64,000 nucleotides of DNA from DATLAN01 sp035527455. GTDB taxonomy: Bacteria; Planctomycetota; Planctomycetia; Pirellulales; Thermoguttaceae. Of the stretch, positions 1-9,092 are shown piece by piece (position 1 is the first letter of the stretch; each line of letters starts with the position of its first letter). The notes beneath the pieces were generated by a model. That model searched no databases and was not told the origin of the DNA. It was given only the letters and a program-made list of their open reading frames with translations. Made by a program: the position numbers and the translations under genes. The DNA lies in the NCBI GenBank assembly GCA_035527455.1, contig DATLAN010000080.1, forward strand, positions 4,992 through 68,991, read 5' to 3'.

Positions 1-3000
1 TCGGCGAAATTCGACACCCACCGCGACTTCACGTGGTCGGCCTGGATCAACACGACGAAAGACGGTTCGATCATGGCCCGCTGCCGCGAGCAGGGCGGTT
101 GGGTGCAGGGCGGCAAGACGCTCTTCGTCCGCGGCGGAAAGCTTAGTTTCGACGTCGGCTGGGTCTCCGCCGTCACGTCGAAAACCCCCGTGGCCGACGG
201 CACGTGGCACCAGGTGGCCGTGACCGCGAAGTTCAACGCGCAGGGCGTCAACGACACGGTCACGCTGTATATCGACGGCAAACCCGACGTCGTCAAGGAC
301 GACTGGGACATCGAAAAGTACGCCGAAGGGAACGACTTCGTGCTGAAAATCGGCTGGACCAGCACGAGTTTTCCCCAGAGCCGTTCGTTCGACGGGCTGA
401 TCGACGGCGTGAGTGCTTGGAGCCGGGTGTTGGACGAGAGCGAACTGGCCACGGCCGGCCAGGGCGAGTCGCACCTTGCGCAGACCGAGGCCGCGCTCTT
501 TACGCCCGAACAGTTGAAGGTCCAGTGGATTGCCTTGGGCGAAGATCCCGCTGCCTTCGACGAGATGAAACCCGGCATGCGGCTCCGCGCCGTGGCGTTG
601 CGGTACATGGCGGCCAAGGGTTGCATCGACTGCCACGAAGCCCCGGGACAAGCGAGCTTGGGCGGCCAACGAACGGCCAACGGCGGACCGGAACTCGACG
701 TCGCCACGCAACCGGCCGCCGCCGGGCCGCTGGGGAACCTGCCGGCCGGGCGGCTCGGCAGCGGCTGTTTGGCCACCGGCTCCTCCCGCGGTAAGGCGCC
801 GCAGTTCGACTTCTCCGAAGATGAACGGTCGGCCCTTTCGGCCTACGTGCGTTCCTTGGGTGTGCGCACGTCGCCCTCGCTTGCCGAGAGCCTGGCGCTG
901 GAAATGAAGCTGTTGAATTGCGTGGCCTGTCACGACGACGAGGGCTACGGCGGCGAGCCGCTGACGGCCCTGTTGGGCGGCCAGCAGGAGGCCCAGTTCA
1001 TCCTGCCGCCGTCGTTGACCGGGGTGGCCGAGCGGATGTTGCCCGAGCGGCTCGACGAGTATCTACGCGACGGCACCCGGTTCCGTCGGCTGCGTCCGTG
1101 GATCGGCGCCAGGATGCCCGGCTTCGGCGTCCGCGGCGGGCGACTGGCTCAGAACCTTTGCGTCCGCGACGGGGCGAGTCTGCCGCCGCCGCCGGGCAAC
1201 CAACCGAAAGTGGACAACACGGCCGTCCCGCAGAGCCAAATCGAATTGGGCCGCTTGCTGGTCAGCAGCAAGGGACTGACCTGCATGAACTGCCACGCCA
1301 TGAACGGCCAGCAGCCCAGCGGCGAGGTGGACCCCACCACGCGTTCGCCCGACCTGGCGCTGGCGACCGGGCATATCCGGCCGGACTATTTCCGCCGGCT
1401 GCTGCGCGATCCCGAGCGTATTTTCCCCGGCACCAAGATGCCCATGATCATTCCCCGCGACGAGCCGGCCCCCGTGCCCGCGCTGGCCGAACTGCCCACG
1501 GAGATGCTGATCCAGTCGCTCTGGAGCTACATGTCGTTGGGCGAGCAGGCCCCGACGCCGCTGGATGAAGATCCGACGCAGGCCCTGCCCAATCTGTTGC
1601 GGGTTTACGTGCAGCGCGGGCCGACGTTCGCGGGCAAGCAGTTGTTCGGGCGGGGGATCTCCTGCGGCTTCCCGACCGGAACGCTCCTGTTCGACGCCGA
1701 TACGCTCGAACCGGGCGCGATCTGGACGGAAGGATTCCTCACCCGCGTGCCGACGAACTACTTCGGCCTCAACTGGCGCGTGCCCGGCAAGCACGAATTG
1801 CTCAACGACGGGCAACATTCGCTGGCCTATCAAGCGGCCGAGGGAAGGCCGTGGGAAATCGCTCCGCGACCGTTGGACTCCGATCCGAACACCGGCTCGC
1901 GATTCGACGGCTACACGATCGGGCGGACGGAGATCGCGCTGCGCTACCGGTTGTTGCTCGGCGGCCGGCAAGTGCCCGTGAGCGACACGCTGCGGGTCGA
2001 TCACCGCGACGCGTGGTACGGGTTCGTGCGGAAGCTGGCCATCGCGGGACTTCCAGGCGGATCGCGGATCGCTCCGACCCTGCCCAACGGCGAGCGTCAC
2101 GAGTTCTTCAGCGCCGCCGGCGAAAAGGTCGAGCAGCCGGGCAACGTTCAACAGGCCCCGCTGGTCGTCTATCGCAGCGGCAGAGAGGTCCATGCCATCC
2201 GCGTGGAGGCCCCGCCCGGCTCGACGTGGCTCGTTGAGGAGGGCGTGGTTCGCGTGGTTTCGCCGGCGGTGACAAGCAGCAAACCGGTCTCCTTCCGCAT
2301 CGACCGCTGGACGTACAACGCGCCCGATGCGCAGCCCACGGCCGAAGAATTGGCCTCGCTCTGCGATCCGGCGCTCTTGGAACCGGAGCCGCTGCCGGAG
2401 GTTGTCGCCGACGCAAAACCCGCGGAGAAGCCCGAGGAGAAACCCGAGGAGAAGACGGAACCGGCAGCCGTGGCGGCATCGCCCGTTTCCGCGGAGTCGG
2501 AAGAGCCGTTCAGCTACAAGTTCGACGCGATTCCCGCCCCGCCTCAAGGCTGGCGCCCCAGCGGCTCGGCGTTCACCGCCGACGGGATGATCTACGCCTG
2601 CGGGTTGACCGAGGGGCGCGTCTATCGGACGAAGGTTCCGCCCGTGCCCGTGCCGGAGGACTTCCGCTGGCAACTCTACGCCACGGGTTTGAACGTATCG
2701 ACGGGCATGAACGCGATCGGCAATCGGGTGTTCGTCGCCCATCGGCCGGAGACCACCGAACTGATCGACTCCGACGGCGACGGCACCGTGGAGACTTTTC
2801 GCACGGTCACCGGACCCTGGTCGCTGAAGGACGGCTTCCACGAGTACAACTTCGGCCTGGCCGTCGATCCGGACAACCACATGTTCAGCGCCATGAACAA
2901 CGGGTATTTCTGGTCCTACGGCGGGCCGACCAATCGCGGCCGGTTCCGAAGCTCGGTGCTGCGATACACGGTCGACGGCCGCACCGAGGAGTGGGGCCGC

Positions 3001-3831
3001 GGATGCCGAGTGCCGAACACCATCACCTGCGGACCCGACGGACAAGCCTTCTTCGTCGACAACCAGGGCGACTGGATCCAGGTCTGCAAACTGGTCCACT
3101 GCCGCAAGGGCCTTTTCTACGGACACCCGGAAACCGAAGACGAGTTCCTGCCCGAGGGCGAAGTCCCCGACGGCCTGCCCGCCATCTGGATCCCGTACAC
3201 CGTGGTCCGCAGCGCCGCCGCGCTCTGTTACGACGACACGGGCGGAAGGTTCGGCCCCTTCACCGGGCAGATGTTCACCGGCGATTGCGGATACGGACAG
3301 AGCGTGAACATCATGCGGATGGCCCTGGAGCAGGTCGACGGCGTCTATCAGGGTGCCGCGTTTCGGTTCATCGACGGGCCTCCCCGCGGACCCGAGCACG
3401 CGGCCTTCGGACCCGACGGGCACATGTACATTTCCTGCCTGACCGACGGGCTGATTCGGCTCCGCTACGGGGGCAAGGTGCCCATGGAAATCCACCACGT
3501 CGACCTGCGCCGCGACAACCGGGGCTTCGTATTGCACTTCACCAGGCCGGTCCATCCCGATGCCGAAGTCACCCCGCAGACGATCCGCGCCCGGCGATGG
3601 TACTATCCTTACGGCATCCGCTACGGATCGCCGCGTTTCGAGGAGGTGGACGTGCCGATCGAGCAGGCGGAACTCTCGGCCGATCGCAGGTCGATCGACG
3701 TGACGCTGCCGATCAAGACGTACAAGAATTGCATGGTCTACTACTTCAACGTCGGCAAGCTGCCCTCGGCCGACGGCGAGCCGGTCGAGCACCCCGAGGC
3801 CTGGTACACGATCCAACGCCTCTGGAAGTAA
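1..3831 (+). CDS. Large secreted LamG / c-type cytochrome / beta-propeller protein (DUF6797 type), 5'-truncated by the window
   Basis: The reading frame is already open at base 1, so the true start lies upstream; about 1276 residues are visible. In order: a LamG-like (concanavalin A fold) segment over the first 140 residues or so; three heme c attachment motifs CIDCH (near 619), CVACH (near 919) and CMNCH (near 1281); a Pro/Glu/Lys linker (near 2390-2480); and a C-terminal propeller-like region resembling the glucose/sorbosone dehydrogenase fold of planctomycete membrane-bound dehydrogenases. Such multiheme extracytoplasmic proteins are abundant in Planctomycetes and are thought to oxidise carbohydrate-derived substrates; the substrate here cannot be read. 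A Cys near 1669 (GISCGFPTG) lacks the CxxCH pattern and is not a fourth heme site. The next gene is convergent, 20 bp away. Confidence 0.8.
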   Translation, partial: SAKFDTHRDFTWSAWINTTKDGSIMARCREQGGWVQGGKTLFVRGGKLSFDVGWVSAVTSKTPVADGTWHQVAVTAKFNAQGVNDTVTLYIDGKPDVVKDDWDIEKYAEGNDFVLKIGWTSTSFPQSRSFDGLIDGVSAWSRVLDESELATAGQGESHLAQTEAALFTPEQLKVQWIALGEDPAAFDEMKPGMRLRAVALRYMAAKGCIDCHEAPGQASLGGQRTANGGPELDVATQPAAAGPLGNLPAGRLGSGCLATGSSRGKAPQFDFSEDERSALSAYVRSLGVRTSPSLAESLALEMKLLNCVACHDDEGYGGEPLTALLGGQQEAQFILPPSLTGVAERMLPERLDEYLRDGTRFRRLRPWIGARMPGFGVRGGRLAQNLCVRDGASLPPPPGNQPKVDNTAVPQSQIELGRLLVSSKGLTCMNCHAMNGQQPSGEVDPTTRSPDLALATGHIRPDYFRRLLRDPERIFPGTKMPMIIPRDEPAPVPALAELPTEMLIQSLWSYMSLGEQAPTPLDEDPTQALPNLLRVYVQRGPTFAGKQLFGRGISCGFPTGTLLFDADTLEPGAIWTEGFLTRVPTNYFGLNWRVPGKHELLNDGQHSLAYQAAEGRPWEIAPRPLDSDPNTGSRFDGYTIGRTEIALRYRLLLGGRQVPVSDTLRVDHRDAWYGFVRKLAIAGLPGGSRIAPTLPNGERHEFFSAAGEKVEQPGNVQQAPLVVYRSGREVHAIRVEAPPGSTWLVEEGVVRVVSPAVTSSKPVSFRIDRWTYNAPDAQPTAEELASLCDPALLEPEPLPEVVADAKPAEKPEEKPEEKTEPAAVAASPVSAESEEPFSYKFDAIPAPPQGWRPSGSAFTADGMIYACGLTEGRVYRTKVPPVPVPEDFRWQLYATGLNVSTGMNAIGNRVFVAHRPETTELIDSDGDGTVETFRTVTGPWSLKDGFHEYNFGLAVDPDNHMFSAMNNGYFWSYGGPTNRGRFRSSVLRYTVDGRTEEWGRGCRVPNTITCGPDGQAFFVDNQGDWIQVCKLVHCRKGLFYGHPETEDEFLPEGEVPDGLPAIWIPYTVVRSAAALCYDDTGGRFGPFTGQMFTGDCGYGQSVNIMRMALEQVDGVYQGAAFRFIDGPPRGPEHAAFGPDGHMYISCLTDGLIRLRYGGKVPMEIHHVDLRRDNRGFVLHFTRPVHPDAEVTPQTIRARRWYYPYGIRYGSPRFEEVDVPIEQAELSADRRSIDVTLPIKTYKNCMVYYFNVGKLPSADGEPVEHPEAWYTIQRLWK

Positions 3832-3851
3832 GCCGCTTGCGGATTGGCAAC

Positions 3852-5348
3852 CTACGTTCCGCCCGCGCCGCGCAGCCGCTCGATGATCCGGCTGGTCGAA
3901 TAGGTCCCCTTCATCGGCACCAGCACCACCCGGCCGCCGTGCCGCCCGACGATCTCGTGCCCGACGACCTGCTCGGGCGTGTACTCGGCGGCTTTGACCA
4001 GCACGTCGGGCAGGACCTGCTCGATCAGGCCGGCTACGCTTTCGTCGTCGAAGAGCACCACGTAATCGACGCAGGCCAACGCACAGAGCATCTCCGCCCG
4101 GCCCTGCTGGTCGACGATCGGATGGCCGGGCCCCTTGAGCCGCCGGATGCTTCGATCGCTGTTCAGTCCCACCACCAGCAGGTCGCCGTGCGTGCGGGCC
4201 TCCTGTAATGAGGCGACGTGGCCGGGATGCAGCAGATCGAAGCAGCCGTTGGTCATCGCGACCTGCTCGCCCCGTTGTCGGCGGCGGCGGAGTTCGGCCT
4301 GGAGCCGTTCGATCGAGACCAGCTTCTTGCCCGGGTCGTAAACGTCGCCGGCGTGTCCGAGACGCGACAGCTCGTCCAACAACTCGCCCCGTGAGATGGG
4401 CACCACGCCGAGCCGCTCGACTTGCAGCCCGCCGGCCAGGTTGGCCAATTCGACCGAAGTCGGCCAGTCGGCTCCCACGGCGCGGCAATATCCCAACGCA
4501 CTGAGGACCATGTCGCCGGCGCCGGTGATGTCGTAGACCTGGCGCGGCCGGATGGGAAACAAGCGGGCGTTGCCTTGACCGTCGGCCAACGCGATCCCGT
4601 CGCGGTCGAGCGTGACCACGGCCGCCTGGACGCCGAAATCGAGCATCTTCCGCGCCGCGGCCAGCCCGTCTTCCGGCGTGGCGATCGTCATGCCCAGGGC
4701 CTGCGATGCCTCGGTGCGGTTGGGCGTGACGCAGGCGCATCCGGCGTAGCGAGCGAAATCGGCCCCGCGGACCGGATCGGCGATCACCGGCACGCCGGCC
4801 GCCTTGGCCAACTCGACCACCCGCGGGATGAACCGCCCGGCACAGACGCCCTTGTCGTAGTCGCTGACCAGGACCAGGTCGACCCGATCGAGCGCGTGGC
4901 GGATCGAGGCGATCAACCGTTCGGCCAACTCGGCGTCGATCGGTCCGTTCTGCTCGCGATCCACGCGGATCATCTGCTGCGGGTGCTTGCTGTGGGTGCG
5001 TCCGAGCATCCGTTCCTTGACCGTGGTCGAACGACCCGCGGCGGTCAGGACCGACGAGGTTTCGACACGGATCTCCGCCAACAGCTCGCGTACGATCTGT
5101 CCTTCCGGATCGTCGCCGGCGGCGGTCACCATGACCACCTCGGCCTCCATGGCCGCGAGCATGGCCGCCACGCTGCCCGCTCCGCCGAGGCGGTGCTCCT
5201 CTTTGCCCACGCGAAGCACGGGGATCGGCGCCTCCGGGCTGATCCGTTCGACGTCGCCGAAGAGATACCGATCGAGCATCACGTCGCCGACCACGAGGAT
5301 CCGCGGCGAGTCGGGTCGCGTGAGCAGGGAGATCAGTGGGCGGGACAT
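3852..5348 (-). CDS. hldE: Bifunctional heptose-7-phosphate kinase / heptose-1-phosphate adenylyltransferase
   Basis: 498 residues, close to the usual HldE length (about 477). The N-terminal two thirds are a PfkB/ribokinase-type kinase starting RILVVGDVMLDRY, with the anion-hole/catalytic motif TGAGD near residue 277. The C-terminal third is a nucleotidyltransferase with NGCFDLLHPGH near residue 370, the HxGH motif that binds ATP. Together they phosphorylate D-glycero-D-manno-heptose-7-phosphate and, after the GmhB phosphatase, add AMP to give ADP-heptose for the LPS core. The ATG at 5346-5348 (MSRPLISLL) was chosen because family similarity begins right after it, although the frame stays open far upstream. 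The heptosyltransferase at 18425 would use the product. The usual KGGDY before the C-terminus reads KAAEY here. Confidence 0.93.
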   Translation of the reverse strand: MSRPLISLLTRPDSPRILVVGDVMLDRYLFGDVERISPEAPIPVLRVGKEEHRLGGAGSVAAMLAAMEAEVVMVTAAGDDPEGQIVRELLAEIRVETSSVLTAAGRSTTVKERMLGRTHSKHPQQMIRVDREQNGPIDAELAERLIASIRHALDRVDLVLVSDYDKGVCAGRFIPRVVELAKAAGVPVIADPVRGADFARYAGCACVTPNRTEASQALGMTIATPEDGLAAARKMLDFGVQAAVVTLDRDGIALADGQGNARLFPIRPRQVYDITGAGDMVLSALGYCRAVGADWPTSVELANLAGGLQVERLGVVPISRGELLDELSRLGHAGDVYDPGKKLVSIERLQAELRRRRQRGEQVAMTNGCFDLLHPGHVASLQEARTHGDLLVVGLNSDRSIRRLKGPGHPIVDQQGRAEMLCALACVDYVVLFDDESVAGLIEQVLPDVLVKAAEYTPEQVVGHEIVGRHGGRVVLVPMKGTYSTSRIIERLRGAGGT

Positions 5349-5530
5349 GGTCAGCGTGCGTGAAAGGCGTATCGAACGAGGGAGTGGTTTGCCGCGGATT
5401 GTACCACACGGGCCTCGCGGGCGTCGATGGCGGTTGAGAGCGGGGTGCCCGGGTTCGCGTGTCGCGTGGGCGAGGTTTTCGGCGGATTGTAGGGAAGCGT
5501 GCGAAGCCGCGAGCGGCTGGGGCGAAGCGG

Positions 5531-6931
5531 CTAGTGGAGTTCCAGGATATACGCGCGCCAGTCGCGCTCGAACTCCCCAAGCGGCAGGTCGACCAGCTTC
5601 TCGAAACGTTCTTTGGGAGCCGCCGTTGCGGCCGATCGCCCGACGTAACGATCCAGCGCGGGGCTGCCCAGCAGGCGCTTCTCGAAGGTCAGATAGTAAG
5701 CCAGCCCCCAGGAATAGACGTAACGTCGATCGGCATCGGCGGCGAGGAACGCCCGGCCGTCGGCACCCAGCAGGTCGGCCAGCGGGAGCGGCTGGGGGCC
5801 TTTGAGGTCGGTTTTCAGCCGTTCCAGCGCGGCCCGGTTGGGGGCGTCGACGCGCAACGTGCCCGACTCCAAGAGCCCTTCCTCCAACATCACCGCCAGC
5901 CCCTCGTCGAGCCAGCGCGGCACGTCGTACTGCTGGTGCGGGTAGACGTAGTTTTCCAGGTAGGCGTGGAACGCCTCGTGGTAGAGCCGGGCGAACATCT
6001 GCCGGGTCACCCGATCGAAGGTCTGGGCGTTTTGGCGTTCGAAGACGACGATCCGGGCGCGCAACGCCTGGATTTCTTGTTCGAACTCGGCCCGCTTGAT
6101 CCTCAACAGTCTCGCCGCTTCCTGCCGGGGAGTGCCGACGGCCTGCAATTGTCGGGCAACTTGGGCAAGCCGGTTGGGCAACTGTTTCTCCAATGCTTCG
6201 AGTTCTGCGAGGACCTTGTCGTGCTGGGCCTGGATCTCGGCCAACAGGGCGGCAAATCGGGCCAACTCGCTGCCGGCGATCACCAGGTTTTCGTCCTTGA
6301 GGAAACAGGCCGGAGAGTCGACGGTAATGCCCCGCTTGGAGAGGTACGATTGATACTCGGGCAGCGATCCGAATACCACCAGCCGCAACAGGCGCTGCGA
6401 GTCGGTCCGCGGCGCGACGATCTGCCGGAATGCCGTGAAGACCTGGTCCACGCGAACGATGATCCGACGCGTGATGGATTCCTCCAGGTTGCTGTCCAGG
6501 GTGAACCACTTGCCGCGGTAGTGGTGGAAGTAGGCTCCGTCCCTGGCCACCTGGCCCAGGGAGATCGCGTCCTCCCGGCCCTTTTCGATCTCGGCGCGAT
6601 AGATGAACTGGTCAACCTGCTGCCGCAGTTCCTCCCGCTGTCGGGCGTCCTCCAAGCGGACGACTCGGGCGACCGCACTTTGGGCGATCGTGTGAATCAC
6701 CAGGTGCATCGGCTTGCCGTTGGTCCGCCGGATCTGGATCAGGCGAACCCAACCTTCGTCTTCCGATTCGATCAGCCCCTCGTACTGCCGGCCGTCCTTC
6801 AACTCGACGCGTTCCATCGGCCACGACAAGTGGAGGGAGACAGAACACACCGTCACCGGGGGAGGCTGACCTGCCACGGAAGTACACCATCCGCCCAGCA
6901 AGAGAGCGGTGACCAAAAGAGTACGATTCAT
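5531..6931 (-). CDS. Secreted HExxH protein, DUF1570-like putative metallopeptidase
   Basis: 466 residues with an N-terminal signal peptide (MNRTLLVTALLLGGW, then CTSVAGQ), so exported. The middle (about residues 200-310) is a long, charged, probably coiled-coil helix. The C-terminal part has HEAFHAYLENYVYP, an HExxH zinc motif, followed 20-odd residues later by RWLDEGLAVMLEEG, where the Glu could be the third zinc ligand as in gluzincins. This arrangement matches the DUF1570 family common in Planctomycetes. Substrate unknown. Start ATG at 6929-6931 is the first that gives a signal peptide. It stands 182 bp from hldE on the same strand, a gap too large to assume one transcript. Confidence 0.75.
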   Translation of the reverse strand: MNRTLLVTALLLGGWCTSVAGQPPPVTVCSVSLHLSWPMERVELKDGRQYEGLIESEDEGWVRLIQIRRTNGKPMHLVIHTIAQSAVARVVRLEDARQREELRQQVDQFIYRAEIEKGREDAISLGQVARDGAYFHHYRGKWFTLDSNLEESITRRIIVRVDQVFTAFRQIVAPRTDSQRLLRLVVFGSLPEYQSYLSKRGITVDSPACFLKDENLVIAGSELARFAALLAEIQAQHDKVLAELEALEKQLPNRLAQVARQLQAVGTPRQEAARLLRIKRAEFEQEIQALRARIVVFERQNAQTFDRVTRQMFARLYHEAFHAYLENYVYPHQQYDVPRWLDEGLAVMLEEGLLESGTLRVDAPNRAALERLKTDLKGPQPLPLADLLGADGRAFLAADADRRYVYSWGLAYYLTFEKRLLGSPALDRYVGRSAATAAPKERFEKLVDLPLGEFERDWRAYILELH

Positions 6932-7116
6932 GTCGCTGGCTTTCTGCCGCCGAAAACTCCGCCTTTCTGCCCTTGGCCCACGTCCATTCTACCATCTGCC
7001 GCAGATCCCTAAAAGCCTCGGGCGTGGGTGGGTCGGCGAGATGCAAGGCCAAGCCCTGCGTGCCTCGGGGCGTGGCACCCGCGCCGGATTGTGCCCAACG
7101 CATTTCGGCGCGAGCC

Positions 7117-7578
7117 TCAGCCGGCCGTCAGCCGCTCGGTGAAACGGCAACCGACCAGCACCATCGGCGTGACGGTTCGCTCGTCGGCGACCAGATGGCC
7201 GGCCTCCGCCCACCGATCGCGACCCCGAAGCACCTGGCCGGAAGAATCGACCAGCACGTCCTCGACGTGGGCAACGCGGGCGGCGAGGTAGATCGTCTTC
7301 GGCGACACGTCGAACGCCGCCACCAGAGAGTCGAAGTCGGGCCGGCTGGACAGCAAAAACGAAAAGCCCCTCCGCGTCAGGTCGTGACACCGGACCTCGT
7401 TGAACTCCGATTCGTCGGGCAACTCCAGGCCCCGACGCACCGCGATCCGCTGGACCACCGGAAACGGGCACCGCGGGTCGGTGCGACGCTCGATCGGATC
7501 GTCCTTTCGAGGAGAACCGACCAATTGATGAATCAGATTGTAGAAGTCGGCATCGACTTCGTGTCCGAGACCCGGCAT
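7117..7578 (-). CDS. PilZ-like domain protein of unknown role
   Basis: 153 residues, no signal peptide or membrane segment. The N-terminal half contains clustered basic residues (RRTDPRCPFPVVQRIAV) followed about 30 residues later by CHDLTRRGFSFLLSSRPDF, resembling the RxxxR ... D/NxSxxG pattern of PilZ domains that bind cyclic-di-GMP, though DLTRRG departs from the canonical D-x-S-x-x-G. The second half gives a beta-rich pattern ending VGCRFTERL, as in planctomycete single-domain PilZ-like proteins. If it binds c-di-GMP it could adjust motility or surface structures, but nothing nearby tells which. The call rests on a weak motif match; it could equally be an uncharacterised beta-barrel protein. 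Confidence 0.5.
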   Translation of the reverse strand: MPGLGHEVDADFYNLIHQLVGSPRKDDPIERRTDPRCPFPVVQRIAVRRGLELPDESEFNEVRCHDLTRRGFSFLLSSRPDFDSLVAAFDVSPKTIYLAARVAHVEDVLVDSSGQVLRGRDRWAEAGHLVADERTVTPMVLVGCRFTERLTAG

Positions 7579-7788
7579 GGCTGAAAACGCTCGCTCTCTG
7601 GCTATCTGGAGGCACTCCTCTCATGACTCCCATCGGCTCGACACTGCGGGAATGATGAGATGCGGTTCTTCGAACTGCCGCCCAGGCGGTTCAACCCGGG
7701 CAAAACGAGATGGGTATAGCTATATAATGGGGAGAATATCCCCCTAGGGCACCTAAGGGGCCGCGCAGAAACAACTCGTTCAAGGGGG

Positions 7789-7832
7789 GCCACCCTTGCC
7801 AAAAAAGTGTACGAATCATTCTTGTGCAAACA
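7789..7832. repeat. Fragment of the intergenic palindromic element, third flank type
   Basis: The stretch starts with the last bases of the family A palindrome (GCCACCC) and continues TTGCCAAAAAAGTGTAC, then CATTCTTGTGC. The same run with a few changes follows the full palindrome at 21953-22029 (22030-22075). It is therefore a truncated copy of that subtype. It sits just downstream (3') of purM, which ends at 7865 reading leftward. The rest of 7579-7864 shows no gene. Confidence 0.7.
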
Positions 7833-7864
7833 CTAATCGCCCCTTGGCCGGCAAGAAACGGGGG

Positions 7865-8905
7865 TCAACCTTCCTTCACGCACCCGATCTGCCAGCTCTT
7901 CAGACCGTCGCGGGATAGTTGGTGGCGGATGCTCTCGGCGTAGTACGGGCTGACTACCAGCACCAACCCGAGGCCCATGTTGAAGACGCGGTCCATCTCG
8001 GCCCGTTCCACTTCGCCCAGGCGTTGCAGCCAAGTGAACACCGGCGGAACCGGCCAACTGCCGTGGTCGATTTCCGCCTGAATCCCGTCCGGCAGAATCC
8101 GCCCGAGGTTTTCTTCCAGCCCGCCGCCGGTGATGTGGGCGATGCCGTGGACCACGTTCTTGATCTTGTAGTGGCCCAACACGTGCCGCGCCGCCCGGAC
8201 GTAGATTTGCGTCGGCTCGAGCAACGCGGCACCGACCGTCTGCTTCAGTTCGTCGACGTGCTGGTCGACCCTCAGGTCGGCGATCTCGAAAACGATCTTC
8301 CGCACCAGGCTGAAACCGTTGGAGTGCAGGCCGCTGGACGCAATGCCGATCAGCAGGTCGCCCGGCACGATGGCCGAACCGTCGATGACGTGTTTCCGCT
8401 CGACCACGCCGACGCAGAAACCGGCCAGGTCGTAATCGCCCGGGGCGTAGAGATCGGGCATGATGGCCGTCTCGCCGCCCAACAGGGCACAATCGCTCTC
8501 CACGCAGCCGGCGGCGATGCCCTCGACGATCTTCTCCAAAAGTGGGGGGTCGTCCTTGGGCATGGCCACGTAGTCGAGGAAGAACAGTGGCTCGGCCCCG
8601 CAGCAGATGGCGTCGTTGACGCACATGGCCACCAGGTCGATTCCCACCGTGGAGTGGACGCCCGTCAGCGAGGCCACCTTCAGCTTCGTGCCCACCCCGT
8701 CCGTGCAGGCGACCAGCACGGGATCCTGGTAGTGGCGGGCGAAAAGGTGGTTGGAGAAATCGAGCTGGAACAGCCCGGCGAATCCCCCTTCCAGCTTCAA
8801 CACGCGGGGCGTATTGGTCCGCGCGATCAGCCGGGGAAGGCGAGCCATCGATTCGGCGTACGTATCCAGGTCGACGCCGGCATCCTTGTACGTTGCTTTG
8901 GCCAT
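7865..8905 (-). CDS. purM: Phosphoribosylformylglycinamidine cyclo-ligase (AIR synthetase)
   Basis: 346 residues, the normal PurM length. It begins [14 protein letters not shown], the family N-terminus (YxxAGVDxxxG/A), and carries the conserved ATP/FGAM-binding stretches [46 protein letters not shown] and [14 protein letters not shown]. The enzyme closes the imidazole ring of purines (FGAM plus ATP to AIR) in the cytoplasm. Start ATG at 8903-8905 agrees with the family start. Divergent from the cytochrome lipoprotein gene at 9093, with a 187-bp shared upstream region. purD is also in the window, 25 kb away, so purine genes are scattered. Confidence 0.97.
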   Translation of the reverse strand: MAKATYKDAGVDLDTYAESMARLPRLIARTNTPRVLKLEGGFAGLFQLDFSNHLFARHYQDPVLVACTDGVGTKLKVASLTGVHSTVGIDLVAMCVNDAICCGAEPLFFLDYVAMPKDDPPLLEKIVEGIAAGCVESDCALLGGETAIMPDLYAPGDYDLAGFCVGVVERKHVIDGSAIVPGDLLIGIASSGLHSNGFSLVRKIVFEIADLRVDQHVDELKQTVGAALLEPTQIYVRAARHVLGHYKIKNVVHGIAHITGGGLEENLGRILPDGIQAEIDHGSWPVPPVFTWLQRLGEVERAEMDRVFNMGLGLVLVVSPYYAESIRHQLSRDGLKSWQIGCVKEG

Positions 8906-9092
8906 GGTGTCTGCCTGAGGGGAACGACCGTATTGTAAAGCGCGGGCGGGCGGTTGGGGAATGGACCCCGCGTGGGGGCGGGTCGCGGCCTGGAATCGGT
9001 AGTCCTTGACACCCGATGAAGCACATGCAAGACTGAATCGTTGATCCTGTGACCACCGCATTCTATCAACCGGTTTATCGGAGGAGAAGCAG

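Noticed and set aside
1657..1683. Fourth heme site in the first gene (GISCGFPTG)
   Set aside because: There is no second Cys or His at the CxxCH positions.
1063..5580. 1505-codon minus-strand frame
   Set aside because: Antisense of the cytochrome gene and out of frame with hldE; composition is the Arg/Pro/Ala mix of GC-rich shadow frames.
7711..7730. TATAAT at 7723-7728 as a plus-strand promoter
   Set aside because: No -35 at a proper distance and no plus-strand gene for more than 1.3 kb.
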